Positions 1 through 7,727 of a stretch of DNA of 12,597 nt are shown here, one piece after another. This DNA comes from Myxococcota bacterium (GTDB taxonomy: Bacteria > Myxococcota_A > Polyangia > HGW-17 > JAJRWW01). Every line of letters starts with the position of its first letter. The stretch's first letter is position 1. Where the stretch lies: positions 1 through 12,597 of the forward strand of contig JAJRWW010000279.1 in the NCBI GenBank assembly GCA_024276595.1, written 5' to 3'. Both the position numbers and the translations under genes were made by a program. The notes under the pieces were generated by a model. The model did no database searches. It saw only the letters and a list, made by a program, of their open reading frames with translations, and was not told where the DNA came from.

Positions 1-2118
1 GCTGAGGTTGTTGGCGAGCTGCCGGTGGTAGGACGGGACGTCACCGTGGTCTTTGACCAGAGCCCGGTAAAGGTCCAGGGCCTGGCGGATGTGCCCTTGT
101 TTCTTGAGGACCTCGCCCCGGTGGGTGAAGACAACCTCGGTGTCGGGGACCTCCTGGCGTACCCGCCGCAGGGCCCGCCAGAAAGCCAGCAGCTCCCGGG
201 GCTGCCAGACACGCTTTCCCAGCGTGAAGCGGTAGGTGATAACCACTCGCTTGCCGCCGTCCTTTTCTCTCATGGTCCAGGAGTAGGTGGCAGGGCCCAT
301 GCGCCGGCGGCCGCTGGTCAATCGACTGCGCAGGGTGTAGCCGCGCGGAGCGGTCAGGTCGTATACCAGCTCCGCGCGGTAGGGCAGGGTCCACCTGAGC
401 GGGTGTCTGCGCTTGAAGCGCTTGCTGCCTGGGGGTGGGGGCGACAGGGCATACCTCCCGGCGTGGCGCCACACCGGATGGGTGGAGAGCTTGCCCTTGG
501 CCACCAGGTCGCTGGTCCAGAAGGCATCAGCCTTCTCCATCTTAAGGTGCAGCCTGAACGGCCTGGTAAAGTCCCTGGGGTCGGTGTGACGCAGAGCAGT
601 GAGGCCGGAGGCGGCGTAGACCTTCTTGACGTAGCCGGTCATGTTCTTCCTCAGGCGACTGGCGGTCACCTCCCCCACCATCCTCCGAAGGTACACCTCG
701 TGCATGCCCGTGGTGATGCTCGTCTCGGCCACCGTGGCGCCCCTTGTGGGCTGGAACACGACCTTGCGCACCTCCTTGTACAGGTTGTCCTGGGGCGTGG
801 ATGCGGGGATCCTGGTGAGCCCGGACACGCCGGGCCGGATCACCAGGGCCCAGCGCCCCTGGGCCGCCCAGGGCGGCCACCTGGGGAGCCCATACTTGGA
901 GGTGGGGTCCAGCCAGAGCGCCGGGTGTCCCTTGCCGGCTGGCACGTACACCATGACGTGGTTGAAGAGGTTCATGCCCGGGTGGTGGGGGCTCACGTCC
1001 TCGCCGCTCCCGGCCCGTAGGAGGGCCAGGTGAGCGGGGATGCCGGCGGCCCTCAGCCAGGTCAGCAGCACCGTGGACATGTCCTTGCAGTCCCCATAGC
1101 CGCGGCTCATGGAGACGTCGGGGCGCACCGGGATGATGGCCCGGTCGCCAAAGGCCAGGCTCGTGTAGCGGAGCTTGTCGCGCAGGCGCTTTACCAGGCC
1201 CGCAACAAGGGCCATGGGAGCGGACCCCGCCCGGCGGCGCACCTCCGCCACTACCAGCGCCGCCGAGGGATTCTGGAGCTGGCCCTCGATGCGCTTGCGG
1301 TAGGCGTCGGCCACGTCTGCCCAGGAGCGCGCCGTGGAGACGAGGATGTAGGGCTCCCGTGGGATGTTGCCGGGCAGGAGTGGCTCCCACAACGTGTTCT
1401 TCTTGAATGGTCCCGCCTCGTAGACGATGCGCCGGCGACCGCCCCTCGTGGAGTCGGACCTGGGCTTGAGCCGGATCCCGCGCGTGGCCACCCGGAGTGG
1501 GCTTCCCGCGGGGCTGGAGATGGTCACCCGGGAGCGGAGGGTAGGCAAGGTGCTCGCCAGTGAGATGTGGTGCACAGACCCCGCCGCCACCAGGGGGGCC
1601 TTCTCCTGGGTGACGATCCGGAGGGTCACCACCGCGCCGGGCACCAGGGCGGGGAGCTTGGCGTGGAGCCGTCGCCGGTCCGTGAGCACCCGGGCCTGGC
1701 CGGAGGTGACTGGCTGGACGGCGATGGTGGCGGGGTCCAGCTCGTGGGTCTTGCCGTCTGGGGTGAGCACAGTGGCCGCCAGGAGCGGGCGTCGCTCTCG
1801 CCAGGGCGCCCACGTTGCGTTGACGCCGTCGAAGCGCCGCACCGCCGCGGCGGTCTTGAGCAGGTAGCGCAGGGTGGTGACCTGCTTCAGGGCGCCCCGG
1901 GCGTCGAAGCTGTAGACGAGGTCCTGGACCAGCAGCACCATCCCCGTGCTGGACTTGGTGGCGCGCCCCTTGGCGTCGAGGGCGGTGGACAGGGCGGGGG
2001 ATCTGGCGCCCCCGTGGGTGCAGCCCGGCGCGGCGCTCAGGCAGGCCAGGGCGGCCAGGGTGGCCGGGGGCGCCAGGCGAAGGAGGCCCACGAAAGGGCC
2101 ACAGGGACGAAAAGCCAT
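1..2118 (-). CDS. DUF3857 / transglutaminase-like secreted protein, 3' end cut off by the window
   Basis: The frame is open for 706 codons from an ATG at 2118 to the left edge with no stop. GGAGGTG lies 7 nt upstream of the ATG. The N-terminus has a short hydrophobic signal ending in a Cys (AAPGC), so secretion is likely and lipidation possible, though the lipobox is poor. Residues about 60-150 resemble DUF3857 (beta-rich; pattern TPDGKTHELDP). A transglutaminase-like core follows with GYGDCKDMSTVLLTW, giving a Cys344-His387-Asp404 triad (NHVMVYV; LDPTSKYG). After a long beta-rich segment, the last visible residues (HRGEVLKKQGHIRQALDLYRALV) look like a TPR helix pair. Proteins of this architecture are common in Bacteroidetes and myxobacteria; the substrate is unknown and may be peptide or cell-envelope material. 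The gene is divergent from the EGF/VCBS lipoprotein. Confidence 0.9.
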   Translation of the reverse strand, partial: MAFRPCGPFVGLLRLAPPATLAALACLSAAPGCTHGGARSPALSTALDAKGRATKSSTGMVLLVQDLVYSFDARGALKQVTTLRYLLKTAAAVRRFDGVNATWAPWRERRPLLAATVLTPDGKTHELDPATIAVQPVTSGQARVLTDRRRLHAKLPALVPGAVVTLRIVTQEKAPLVAAGSVHHISLASTLPTLRSRVTISSPAGSPLRVATRGIRLKPRSDSTRGGRRRIVYEAGPFKKNTLWEPLLPGNIPREPYILVSTARSWADVADAYRKRIEGQLQNPSAALVVAEVRRRAGSAPMALVAGLVKRLRDKLRYTSLAFGDRAIIPVRPDVSMSRGYGDCKDMSTVLLTWLRAAGIPAHLALLRAGSGEDVSPHHPGMNLFNHVMVYVPAGKGHPALWLDPTSKYGLPRWPPWAAQGRWALVIRPGVSGLTRIPASTPQDNLYKEVRKVVFQPTRGATVAETSITTGMHEVYLRRMVGEVTASRLRKNMTGYVKKVYAASGLTALRHTDPRDFTRPFRLHLKMEKADAFWTSDLVAKGKLSTHPVWRHAGRYALSPPPPGSKRFKRRHPLRWTLPYRAELVYDLTAPRGYTLRSRLTSGRRRMGPATYSWTMREKDGGKRVVITYRFTLGKRVWQPRELLAFWRALRRVRQEVPDTEVVFTHRGEVLKKQGHIRQALDLYRALVKDHGDVPSYHRQLANNLS

Positions 2119-2205
2119 CTCAGAACACCTCCAGAAGCTACGACATGCAGTGCCGCGACACTGCCCGGTCCCCGGGGAGAGGAGAAACAGAAGCTCAATG
2201 ACAGT

Positions 2206-2235
2206 AGACTACGTGAGACGGACGGGTCGTGGCAA
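2206..2235 (-). promoter_or_regulatory. Candidate sigma-70-like promoter for the transglutaminase-like gene
   Basis: On the minus strand TTGCCA (2230-2235) is followed after 18 nt by TAGTCT (2206-2211). This would give a leader of about 80 nt before the ATG at 2118. The leader includes a 6-bp stem, GCAGTG/CACTGC (2146-2163). Prediction by eye only; sigma factors of this group are diverse. Confidence 0.3.
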
Positions 2236-2347
2236 GCGCGCCATGGGGGCGCGTCTTGCTGCCCTGGTCCAATGGACGATGGCGGAGACCATGGGCAAGG
2301 CCAACAGGGTTTTGCTTGCGCCTTCGGGGGTGGTTTTCGGGGGTGGT

Positions 2348-2375
2348 TTGATGTTTGGGCCCCTGGGGGTAGTAT
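2348..2375 (+). promoter_or_regulatory. Candidate promoter for the EGF/VCBS lipoprotein
   Basis: TTGATG (2348-2353), 16-nt spacer, TAGTAT (2370-2375), placing a start site near 2382 and a leader of about 36 nt. It lies in the 299-bp divergent intergenic region 2119-2417, in which I see no credible gene. Weak consensus match (4/6 in each box). Confidence 0.28.
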
Positions 2376-2401
2376 GGAGCATCCGGTGTGACACCAGACC
2401 G

Positions 2402-2408
2402 GGAGGAG
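2402..2408 (+). promoter_or_regulatory. Shine-Dalgarno that decides the start at 2418
   Basis: GGAGGAG sits 9 nt before the ATG at 2418. It lies inside the reading frame of an upstream in-frame GTG at 2388, which has no comparable site. Starting at 2418 places a normal lipoprotein signal at the N-terminus. Confidence 0.7.
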
Positions 2409-2417
2409 AGAGAGAGC

Positions 2418-4385
2418 ATGCGCATGGTTACTTCGGCGGCCCTGGCCGCCACTGCGACGATCTGCCTCGGCTGGGTCGCGGCGAGCTGTGGAGATGACGC
2501 CGCCGCGCCCGACCAGTGTGGGCCCAATACTTGCAACGAGTCCAACGGCGGTGGCACCTGCGACGACTCCAGCGGGGTGGCGGTCTGTAGCTGCAACGAG
2601 GGCTACACCGGCGCTGCCTGTGACCGATGCGAGGAAGGGTACGTGGACGAGGGCGGGGCCTGCCTTCCCCTCACCTGCGACGCCGACACCTGCAACGAGT
2701 CCAACGGCGGTGGCACCTGCGATGACTCATCGGGTCAGGCCGTGTGTAGCTGCTCAGATGGGTACCTCGGGCCCAACTGCATGCAGTGCGCGGCCGGCTA
2801 TCACCCGGCCGGGAGCGGCGCCTGTGAGCGAGACGAGGGCACCCCCTGCGCACCCCTCCCTGGCGGGGCCACCGGGGCTGTACAGGCCCCGACCTTGCGC
2901 CAGACGTTGCCCGCGAGCTGGGATGAGAACTGGCTCGCCGCCCCGGCCGTGGCGGACCTGGACGGGGACGGAGACATGGAGATCATAGCTGCGCGCCACT
3001 CGGTGCTGTACGTGTGGGACTCTGCCGGCGACCTGGTGTGGCGCGCCGCCTGGTCGCACAACGCGTCGGATCCCGAGGACCACGGTGGCAGCCGCATGTG
3101 GGCATCTCCCGTGGTGGCCGACTTTGACAACGACGGCGACCTGGAGATCGCGGTGGGCTCGGACGCCGACAGCTCCTCCGGGGTGAACGTGGCCGTCTAC
3201 GACCACCTGGGTGAGCTGCTGCCAGGGTGGCCTCAGCATTTCGGCGGGTCAGATGAGGTCCGCTCCATCTGCGGAGGAGATCTGGACGGGGACGGCTTCC
3301 TGGAGGTGGTGGTGAACAAGACGTCCGCCGGTCCCACCACCGCCGTGTATGAGCTGGACGGCACCATGCGGGAGGGTTGGCCCCAGGTGAACCACGCCAC
3401 CTGCGACCCCCCTGAGCCGGCGGAGCAGTGCTGGGACTTTGGCGGATACAACCAGAACATCGGCCTGGCAGACATGGACGGCGACGGCCGCCTGGACGTA
3501 ATCTCCTCCTACGACGCCATCGGATTTGGCATCTTTCACCGCGACGGCAGCCCCTTTCCCACGGACGAGAGCTTCTCCGACCGAGTCATCACCGCGGTGG
3601 AGGCCTATCACGACCTGGCTCTCTCCCAGCAGGGCTGGGGCACTGGCGACCGATCAGAGTTCACCTACAGCCCCCCGGCCATGGCGGACATCGACCGGGA
3701 CGGGGATCTGGAGGTGGTGCTCGTGGGGGACCACGAGCACAGCAACTCGACGGAGAACCAGGGCGTGACCTTCTGGGTGATAAACCACGACATGACCCGC
3801 CCAGCCGGGTGGGAGTGGCCCAAGGACACGGGCATGCCCCTGCACGGCGGCGACCTGGGTCAGAACATCGTGCCCACCCGCCCCTCGCCCTCCATAGGTA
3901 ACATCAATGACGACCCTGGGCTGGAGATCCTCGCGCCGGCCTACGACGGGCGCCTCTACGCCTTTGGCTCCAATGGAGACGAGCTGTGGAGCTACGTGTT
4001 CGGTACCACGTCCACGCCCTACACCGGTGCCGGCGAGGCGCTCATCGCGGATCTGAACGGAGACGGCGTGCCGGAGATCGTCTTCACCACCTTCTCATCT
4101 GGCGCACCCAGGGATCCGGACACCCCTGCACACCTGGTCATCTTGAACAACAACGGGGTGGAGCTGCACAGGATAGAGATCTTCGGCAGGGGCTCCATGG
4201 CGGCCCCGACCATCGCGGACGTTGATGGTGATGGCCAGCCCGAGCTGATCATATCCCTCAAGGACACCCTGGGTGGAGGTGATGGCGGCGTGCAGATATG
4301 GGATCTCCCTGGCGCCGCCGACAACTGTCTCCAGTGGCCAACAGGGCGCGGGGGGCTCTTGCGCCAGGGCTACTCAGGCCTCTGA
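2418..4385 (+). CDS. Surface lipoprotein: two EGF-like modules plus VCBS/FG-GAP beta-propeller
   Basis: 655 aa from the ATG at 2418. A signal segment ends in VAASC, a plausible lipoprotein cleavage site (Cys24). Two Cys-rich EGF/laminin-type modules follow (about residues 33-75 and 86-140), each with NESNGGGTCDDSSG and VCSC. The rest is a propeller with Asp-rich calcium-loop motifs: DLDGDGDMEI, DFDNDGDLEI, DLDGDGFLEV, DMDGDGRLDV, DIDRDGDLEV, a degenerate NINDDPGLEI, DLNGDGVPEI and DVDGDGQPEL. That makes eight repeats, as in integrin-alpha-like FG-GAP/VCBS proteins. No enzymatic motif is visible; adhesion or surface recognition is inferred. It is transcribed alone, divergent from the transglutaminase-like gene. 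Confidence 0.9.
   Translation: MRMVTSAALAATATICLGWVAASCGDDAAAPDQCGPNTCNESNGGGTCDDSSGVAVCSCNEGYTGAACDRCEEGYVDEGGACLPLTCDADTCNESNGGGTCDDSSGQAVCSCSDGYLGPNCMQCAAGYHPAGSGACERDEGTPCAPLPGGATGAVQAPTLRQTLPASWDENWLAAPAVADLDGDGDMEIIAARHSVLYVWDSAGDLVWRAAWSHNASDPEDHGGSRMWASPVVADFDNDGDLEIAVGSDADSSSGVNVAVYDHLGELLPGWPQHFGGSDEVRSICGGDLDGDGFLEVVVNKTSAGPTTAVYELDGTMREGWPQVNHATCDPPEPAEQCWDFGGYNQNIGLADMDGDGRLDVISSYDAIGFGIFHRDGSPFPTDESFSDRVITAVEAYHDLALSQQGWGTGDRSEFTYSPPAMADIDRDGDLEVVLVGDHEHSNSTENQGVTFWVINHDMTRPAGWEWPKDTGMPLHGGDLGQNIVPTRPSPSIGNINDDPGLEILAPAYDGRLYAFGSNGDELWSYVFGTTSTPYTGAGEALIADLNGDGVPEIVFTTFSSGAPRDPDTPAHLVILNNNGVELHRIEIFGRGSMAAPTIADVDGDGQPELIISLKDTLGGGDGGVQIWDLPGAADNCLQWPTGRGGLLRQGYSGL
2532..2722 (+). 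repeat. Internal direct repeat encoding the duplicated EGF module
   Basis: An identical 32-nt stretch begins at 2532 and again at 2691 (ends 2563 and 2722), a period of 159 nt or 53 codons. It encodes CNESNGGGTC in both copies. The surrounding codons differ mildly, so the module was duplicated fairly recently or kept similar by conversion. Confidence 0.85.
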
Positions 4386-4462
4386 CGGCGCTGGTCGCCG
4401 ATCCAGGTGCTCGCGGCCTCGCGGTGAATACCCGGAGGCCCCCTCGTGTCTATGCGCAGTGG

Positions 4463-4490
4463 TTGCGATCCATCGAATATCGACTATAGC
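4463..4490 (+). promoter_or_regulatory. Candidate promoter upstream of the extensin-family gene
   Basis: TTGCGA (4463-4468), 16-nt spacer, TATAGC (4485-4490), about 40 nt before the ATG at 4531. It lies in the 145-bp gap after the EGF/VCBS gene. Weak evidence, by eye. Confidence 0.25.
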
Positions 4491-4530
4491 AGCCAGAGCG
4501 TGCTTTCACCCATGCGCCCGGTGGCCGACG

Positions 4531-5460
4531 ATGGAGCTTTTTTCGCGGATGAGCAAGGCAGTGATCGTGTTCTCCCTGGCCTGTGCCGGGGCGGCGCCTG
4601 CACGGGCCCGTGGAGCGCGCCACTGGAAGGTCCCGAGCGTGGCGCCTCGCTTCTACCGTCCCGCCACCAAGGGGTTCCGTGACCGGGCCTGCCTTCGGAT
4701 GCTGCGCTCGCTCAAGGTGCCCTTCCACAAGCTCCGCAGCGTGAAGGGCGTCGCAACACCCGTGCGCATCATCGGCAACAGGATTGGTCGCACGCGCTAC
4801 AAGCCCCGCTACACCCGCAACAAGATGGTCATGGACTGCCGCCTTGCCCTGGCCTTGCGGAGAGCGGACGAGATCTTTCGCGTCAATGGGATCCGGACGG
4901 TGGTCTGGTCCAACTTCTATAGCTGGCGGTACGTGGCCAAGACCGGCCGCCTGAGTCGGCACGCCCTGGGTCTGGCGGCGGACATCCACTCCTTCTATGA
5001 TCGACGGGGCCGGATGATCGACGTCACCCGCGACTACGAGCGGGGTCTCGGACGAGGGAAGACATGCGAGGGCAGGGCCAGGACCCTCAAGGGCCGCATC
5101 CTGCGAGACCTGGCCTGCGACTTCGACGTCTCAAACCTCTTCGAGACAGTGCTCACCCCGGACTACGACAAGGGCCACCGGAACCACTTCCACCTGGGGG
5201 TGTTCCACCCGCAGGATCGCAAGCGCTACCGCCTCTTTCGTACGGTGCTCATGGAGGTGCGGGGGGTCATGTACAGGTGGGTGTGGAGCCGCCCCAGGCG
5301 GGCCTTCTACTCCTCCAGGCGCATGAGGCGGCTGGTGAAGGCTCGCTGGCGCGCCCGTCGGCGCTGGTATCGCTGGATCAAGCGGCGCAAGGCTCGCGAG
5401 CGGCGCAAGGCTCGCAGGCGGCAAAGGCGGCACAGGCGTGGCCCCCGCCCTCACGGGTGA
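4531..5460 (+). CDS. Extensin-family protein (peptidase M15-like fold) with Arg-rich tail
   Basis: 309 aa from the ATG at 4531. The frame is open further upstream, but the ATGs at 4531 or 4549 (303 aa) put a signal peptide (KAVIVFSLACAGAAPARA) at the N-terminus; the ribosome site is weak for both. The core has SRHALGLAADIHSF (His144, Asp151) and HRNHFHLGV (His219, His221). This is the SxHxxGxAxD plus HxH zinc-ligand pattern shared by VanY/M15 peptidases and extensin-like_C proteins, so a periplasmic or exported peptidoglycan role is plausible. Four Cys (56, 103, 179, 196) could form disulfides. The last 49 residues carry 23 Arg and 4 Lys, an unusual tail. Convergent with the PfkB gene. Confidence 0.83.
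   Translation: MELFSRMSKAVIVFSLACAGAAPARARGARHWKVPSVAPRFYRPATKGFRDRACLRMLRSLKVPFHKLRSVKGVATPVRIIGNRIGRTRYKPRYTRNKMVMDCRLALALRRADEIFRVNGIRTVVWSNFYSWRYVAKTGRLSRHALGLAADIHSFYDRRGRMIDVTRDYERGLGRGKTCEGRARTLKGRILRDLACDFDVSNLFETVLTPDYDKGHRNHFHLGVFHPQDRKRYRLFRTVLMEVRGVMYRWVWSRPRRAFYSSRRMRRLVKARWRARRRWYRWIKRRKARERRKARRRQRRHRRGPRPHG
5381..5415 (+). repeat. Short tandem repeat in the Arg-rich tail
   Basis: A 17-nt string (AGCGGCGCAAGGCTCGC) occurs at 5381-5397 and 5399-5415, an 18-nt period. It encodes the hexad KRRKAR then ERRKAR. It suggests the basic tail grew by small in-frame duplications. Confidence 0.8.
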
Positions 5461-5467
5461 GCCCTTG

Positions 5468-5497
5468 CCCGGCAGCCCTGGCACCTGGCTGCGCGGG
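5468..5497. terminator. Stem-loop between convergent genes, possible bidirectional terminator
   Basis: CCCGGCAGCC (5468-5477) pairs with GGCTGCGCGGG (5487-5497) in a 10-bp stem with one bulged G and a 9-nt loop. It fills most of the 40-bp gap between the stops of the extensin-family and PfkB genes. No T-run follows on either strand, so it may act as a weak or Rho-assisted end. Confidence 0.4.
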
Positions 5498-5500
5498 GGC

Positions 5501-6382
5501 TCAGATTCGCTGGATGTGCACATCGGAGGCGAGGGCTTCGCAGGCGGCGGGATCCAGGTTGCCGATGGTCTCTCGCGTGGCGTTGTATGCTCCACAGGCC
5601 ATGGCAAAGGCCACGGCGTCGGCAGGGTCGCGGTCCATTGCGTGGATCAGCCCGGCGCAGAGGGCGTCCCCGCACCCCACCGAGTGCACCAGCTCTACCC
5701 GAGGCGGCGTGGCCATCCAGGCCTCTGCACCCGTGCGAAAGACCGCTGGCCGGTCCTCGTCCGTGACCACCCCCCAGCGGGCGCCCGCCTCCACGAGCAG
5801 GGCCGAGGCCTGTGCAGGCTCGTCGGCGGAGAGCAGGAAGCGGCTCTCCCTGCTGTTGGGCTTGGCCAACAGCACAGGGGCAGACTCCAGGCAGTCGAGG
5901 AAGCACGGGTGCATGAAGTCCAGGACCACGTCCACACCCAGGTCACACAGGCGCGGGTAGAGCGCGGGGTGGCTCACGCTTCCGGAGAGCACCAGCAGGC
6001 GGGCCGGCAGGGAGCGAATCACCGTGTCCAGCAAGACATCCACGTCCTCGTCGGTGAGGGTGGGTCCGGGGCCGTAAACGGTTGTCACCGACCCGCCATC
6101 GTAGAGCACGAAGCCCACCCGGGGCTCCCCTGACACGGGCGCCATGCGGACCGGGATGGACTCACGGGCCAGCCTTTGCTCCACCTCCCGTCCCCGCTCC
6201 CCACCGGCTGCCACAATGGCAAGCACGTCGTCCCCCAGGTCGCACAGGGCGCGGGCCACGTTTATGCCTTTGCCCGTGGCGAAGGTCCAGGCACGCTCGG
6301 GGTGATGCGGTCTGCCCGGGGCAAAGCCGGTGACCGGAAGCACGTGCTCGATCATGGGGTTGGCTGTGACAGTGAGGATCAT
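5501..6382 (-). CDS. PfkB-family kinase, 1-phosphofructokinase / tagatose-6-P kinase subgroup
   Basis: 293 aa from the ATG at 6382; MILTVTANPMIEHVL is the usual start of the FruK/LacC subgroup, so the 20 extra upstream codons in frame are left out. Residues 37-44 are GKGINVAR (substrate-side PfkB signature). LLAKPNSRES is the subgroup's KPN motif. HSVGCGDALCAG holds the catalytic-base Asp239 of the second PfkB signature, where DTVGAGD is more usual; the D-to-H and T-to-S changes are outside the base itself. Expected reaction: ATP-dependent phosphorylation of a sugar phosphate such as fructose-1-phosphate. There is no PTS gene nearby, so the true substrate is open. Divergent from oah with 98 bp between starts. 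Confidence 0.88.
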   Translation of the reverse strand: MILTVTANPMIEHVLPVTGFAPGRPHHPERAWTFATGKGINVARALCDLGDDVLAIVAAGGERGREVEQRLARESIPVRMAPVSGEPRVGFVLYDGGSVTTVYGPGPTLTDEDVDVLLDTVIRSLPARLLVLSGSVSHPALYPRLCDLGVDVVLDFMHPCFLDCLESAPVLLAKPNSRESRFLLSADEPAQASALLVEAGARWGVVTDEDRPAVFRTGAEAWMATPPRVELVHSVGCGDALCAGLIHAMDRDPADAVAFAMACGAYNATRETIGNLDPAACEALASDVHIQRI

Positions 6383-6403
6383 TGGCGGCGACAATACACG
6401 CAC

Positions 6404-6433
6404 TTGATCCAGGAGGGCAACAGCGGGTATATG
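6404..6433 (+). promoter_or_regulatory. Candidate promoter for oah
   Basis: TTGATC (6404-6409), 18-nt spacer, TATATG (6428-6433), about 47 nt before the oah ATG. The same 98-bp gap could hold a minus-strand promoter for the PfkB gene (TTGCCC, 18 nt, TATTGT ending close to its ATG). By eye only. Confidence 0.35.
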
Positions 6434-6480
6434 TAGCGCCAATCAACCGAGGCGACCGAGAGCCCACCTGGAGGACGATC

Positions 6481-7572
6481 ATGACCGATTTCAAGAACCA
6501 CGACCTGGTGCCAACCGTTCCCGAGACGGGCGTCCTTTTCGAGAAAAAGCCAGTGAAAGGCTTCGATGGAAAGCCCGTGGAGGGTCTATTTGCGGCCTGG
6601 ATCACCCTCAACAACCCCAAGCAGTACAACTCCTACACCACGGACATGGTGAAGGAGACCATCCTGAACTTCAGGCGTGCATCCAACAGCCGTGACGTTG
6701 TGTGCGTGGTCTTCACGGGCGCGGGCGACAGGGCCTTTTGCACGGGCGGCAACACCAAGGAGTACGCGGAGTACTATGCGGGAAACCCCGAGGAGTACCG
6801 GCAGTACATGCGTCTCTTCAACGACATGGTCACGGGCATCCTGACCTGTGACAAGCCGGTTATCTGCAGAGCCAACGGCATGCGCATCGGGGGAGGCCAG
6901 GAGATCGGCATGGCCTGCGACTACACCGTGGCGAGCGACCTGGCCAACTTTGGCCAGGCGGGTCCCCGCCACGGCTCGGTGGCCGACGGTGGCTCCACGG
7001 ACTTTCTGCCCGTCTACGTGGGCGCGGAGCTGGGCATGTACTCCTGCACCCTGTGCGAGCCATGGTCCGCCTACATGGCCGCGCGTGTGGGGCTCATCTC
7101 AAAGGCGGTGCCATGCCTGAAGGTGGATGGCGAGCTCATTCCCAACCCGATGGTGATCACGGACCGGTGGATCGAAAACGGCCAGATAGTCTATGGAGAC
7201 TTCAAGACCGGCGAGGACCTGGCCGAGGGCAAGAAGGTGTTCCGGTCTGGCGAGGTTGACCTCTCGCCCCTGGACGTGGAGGTGGATCGGATCGCCACGG
7301 CCCTGCTGCACACCTTCCCAGGCTGTGCAACCAAGAGCGTGGAGTCGGTGCGCAAGCACAAGCTCGCCCACTGGGAGAAGAACAAGGAGTCCAACCGGGC
7401 CTGGCTGGCGCTGAACATGATGACCGAGGGACGCGCGGGCTTCCAGGCCTTCAACGGCGGCAACAAGGAGCAGGGGCGAGAGGTGAACTTCGCCTTGCTG
7501 CGCCGTCTCCTTGCGGAGGGGGAGACCTGGGGGCCAGAGCTGCACGACAAGATCATGCCCTGGAATCAGTAG
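6481..7572 (+). CDS. oah: 6-oxocyclohex-1-ene-1-carbonyl-CoA hydrolase (ring hydrolase)
   Basis: 363 aa, close to the usual 370-380 of the family. GGAGG lies 6 nt before the ATG at 6481, which excludes the in-frame upstream codons. A crotonase-fold enzyme: AFCTGGN (85-91) and GMRIGGGQEIGMACD (133-147) are the oxyanion-hole regions. Between them NTKEYAEYYAGNPEEYRQYM, and then FGQAGPRHGS and CTLCEPWSA, are hallmarks of Oah/BamA as I recall them, not of ordinary enoyl-CoA hydratases. The family hydrates 6-oxocyclohex-1-ene-1-carbonyl-CoA and cleaves the ring to 3-hydroxypimelyl-CoA in anaerobic benzoyl-CoA degradation; cytoplasmic. None of the partner genes (benzoyl-CoA reductase, dienoyl-CoA hydratase, hydroxyacyl dehydrogenase) is in view. 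Also called bamA. Confidence 0.94.
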   Translation: MTDFKNHDLVPTVPETGVLFEKKPVKGFDGKPVEGLFAAWITLNNPKQYNSYTTDMVKETILNFRRASNSRDVVCVVFTGAGDRAFCTGGNTKEYAEYYAGNPEEYRQYMRLFNDMVTGILTCDKPVICRANGMRIGGGQEIGMACDYTVASDLANFGQAGPRHGSVADGGSTDFLPVYVGAELGMYSCTLCEPWSAYMAARVGLISKAVPCLKVDGELIPNPMVITDRWIENGQIVYGDFKTGEDLAEGKKVFRSGEVDLSPLDVEVDRIATALLHTFPGCATKSVESVRKHKLAHWEKNKESNRAWLALNMMTEGRAGFQAFNGGNKEQGREVNFALLRRLLAEGETWGPELHDKIMPWNQ

Positions 7573-7620
7573 CGGCGCTCCTCCCGGCAGGTGTCGGCGG
7601 TTGGGCTCCCCGGGCCGCGC

Positions 7621-7649
7621 TTGGGATATCTTGAGCGGTGGCGTATACT
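7621..7649 (+). promoter_or_regulatory. Candidate promoter for the kinase gene
   Basis: TTGGGA (7621-7626), exactly 17 nt, TATACT (7644-7649), one of the better sigma-70-like matches in the window. The start site would fall near 7656, downstream of an in-frame GTG at 7638, so it favours translation from the ATG at 7728. Confidence 0.45.
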
Positions 7650-7727
7650 GCTCCCGAGGTGGAGCGTTGTGTGGGGGTGGATCCGCAACCTGAAGCCTGG
7701 GCACGGAGCCGGGCATCGAGCGTCTGC

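Noticed and set aside
542..1813. A 423-codon minus-strand frame
   Set aside because: It overlaps the transglutaminase-like gene in another frame of the same strand; only the frame from 2118 has a signal peptide, ribosome site and catalytic motifs.
2388..2417. GTG start for the EGF/VCBS lipoprotein
   Set aside because: The Shine-Dalgarno lies after it and ten charged residues would precede the signal peptide.
6481..7572. Plain enoyl-CoA hydratase
   Set aside because: Length, the NTKEYAEYYAGNPEEYRQYM insertion and CTLCEPWSA point to Oah/BamA specifically.
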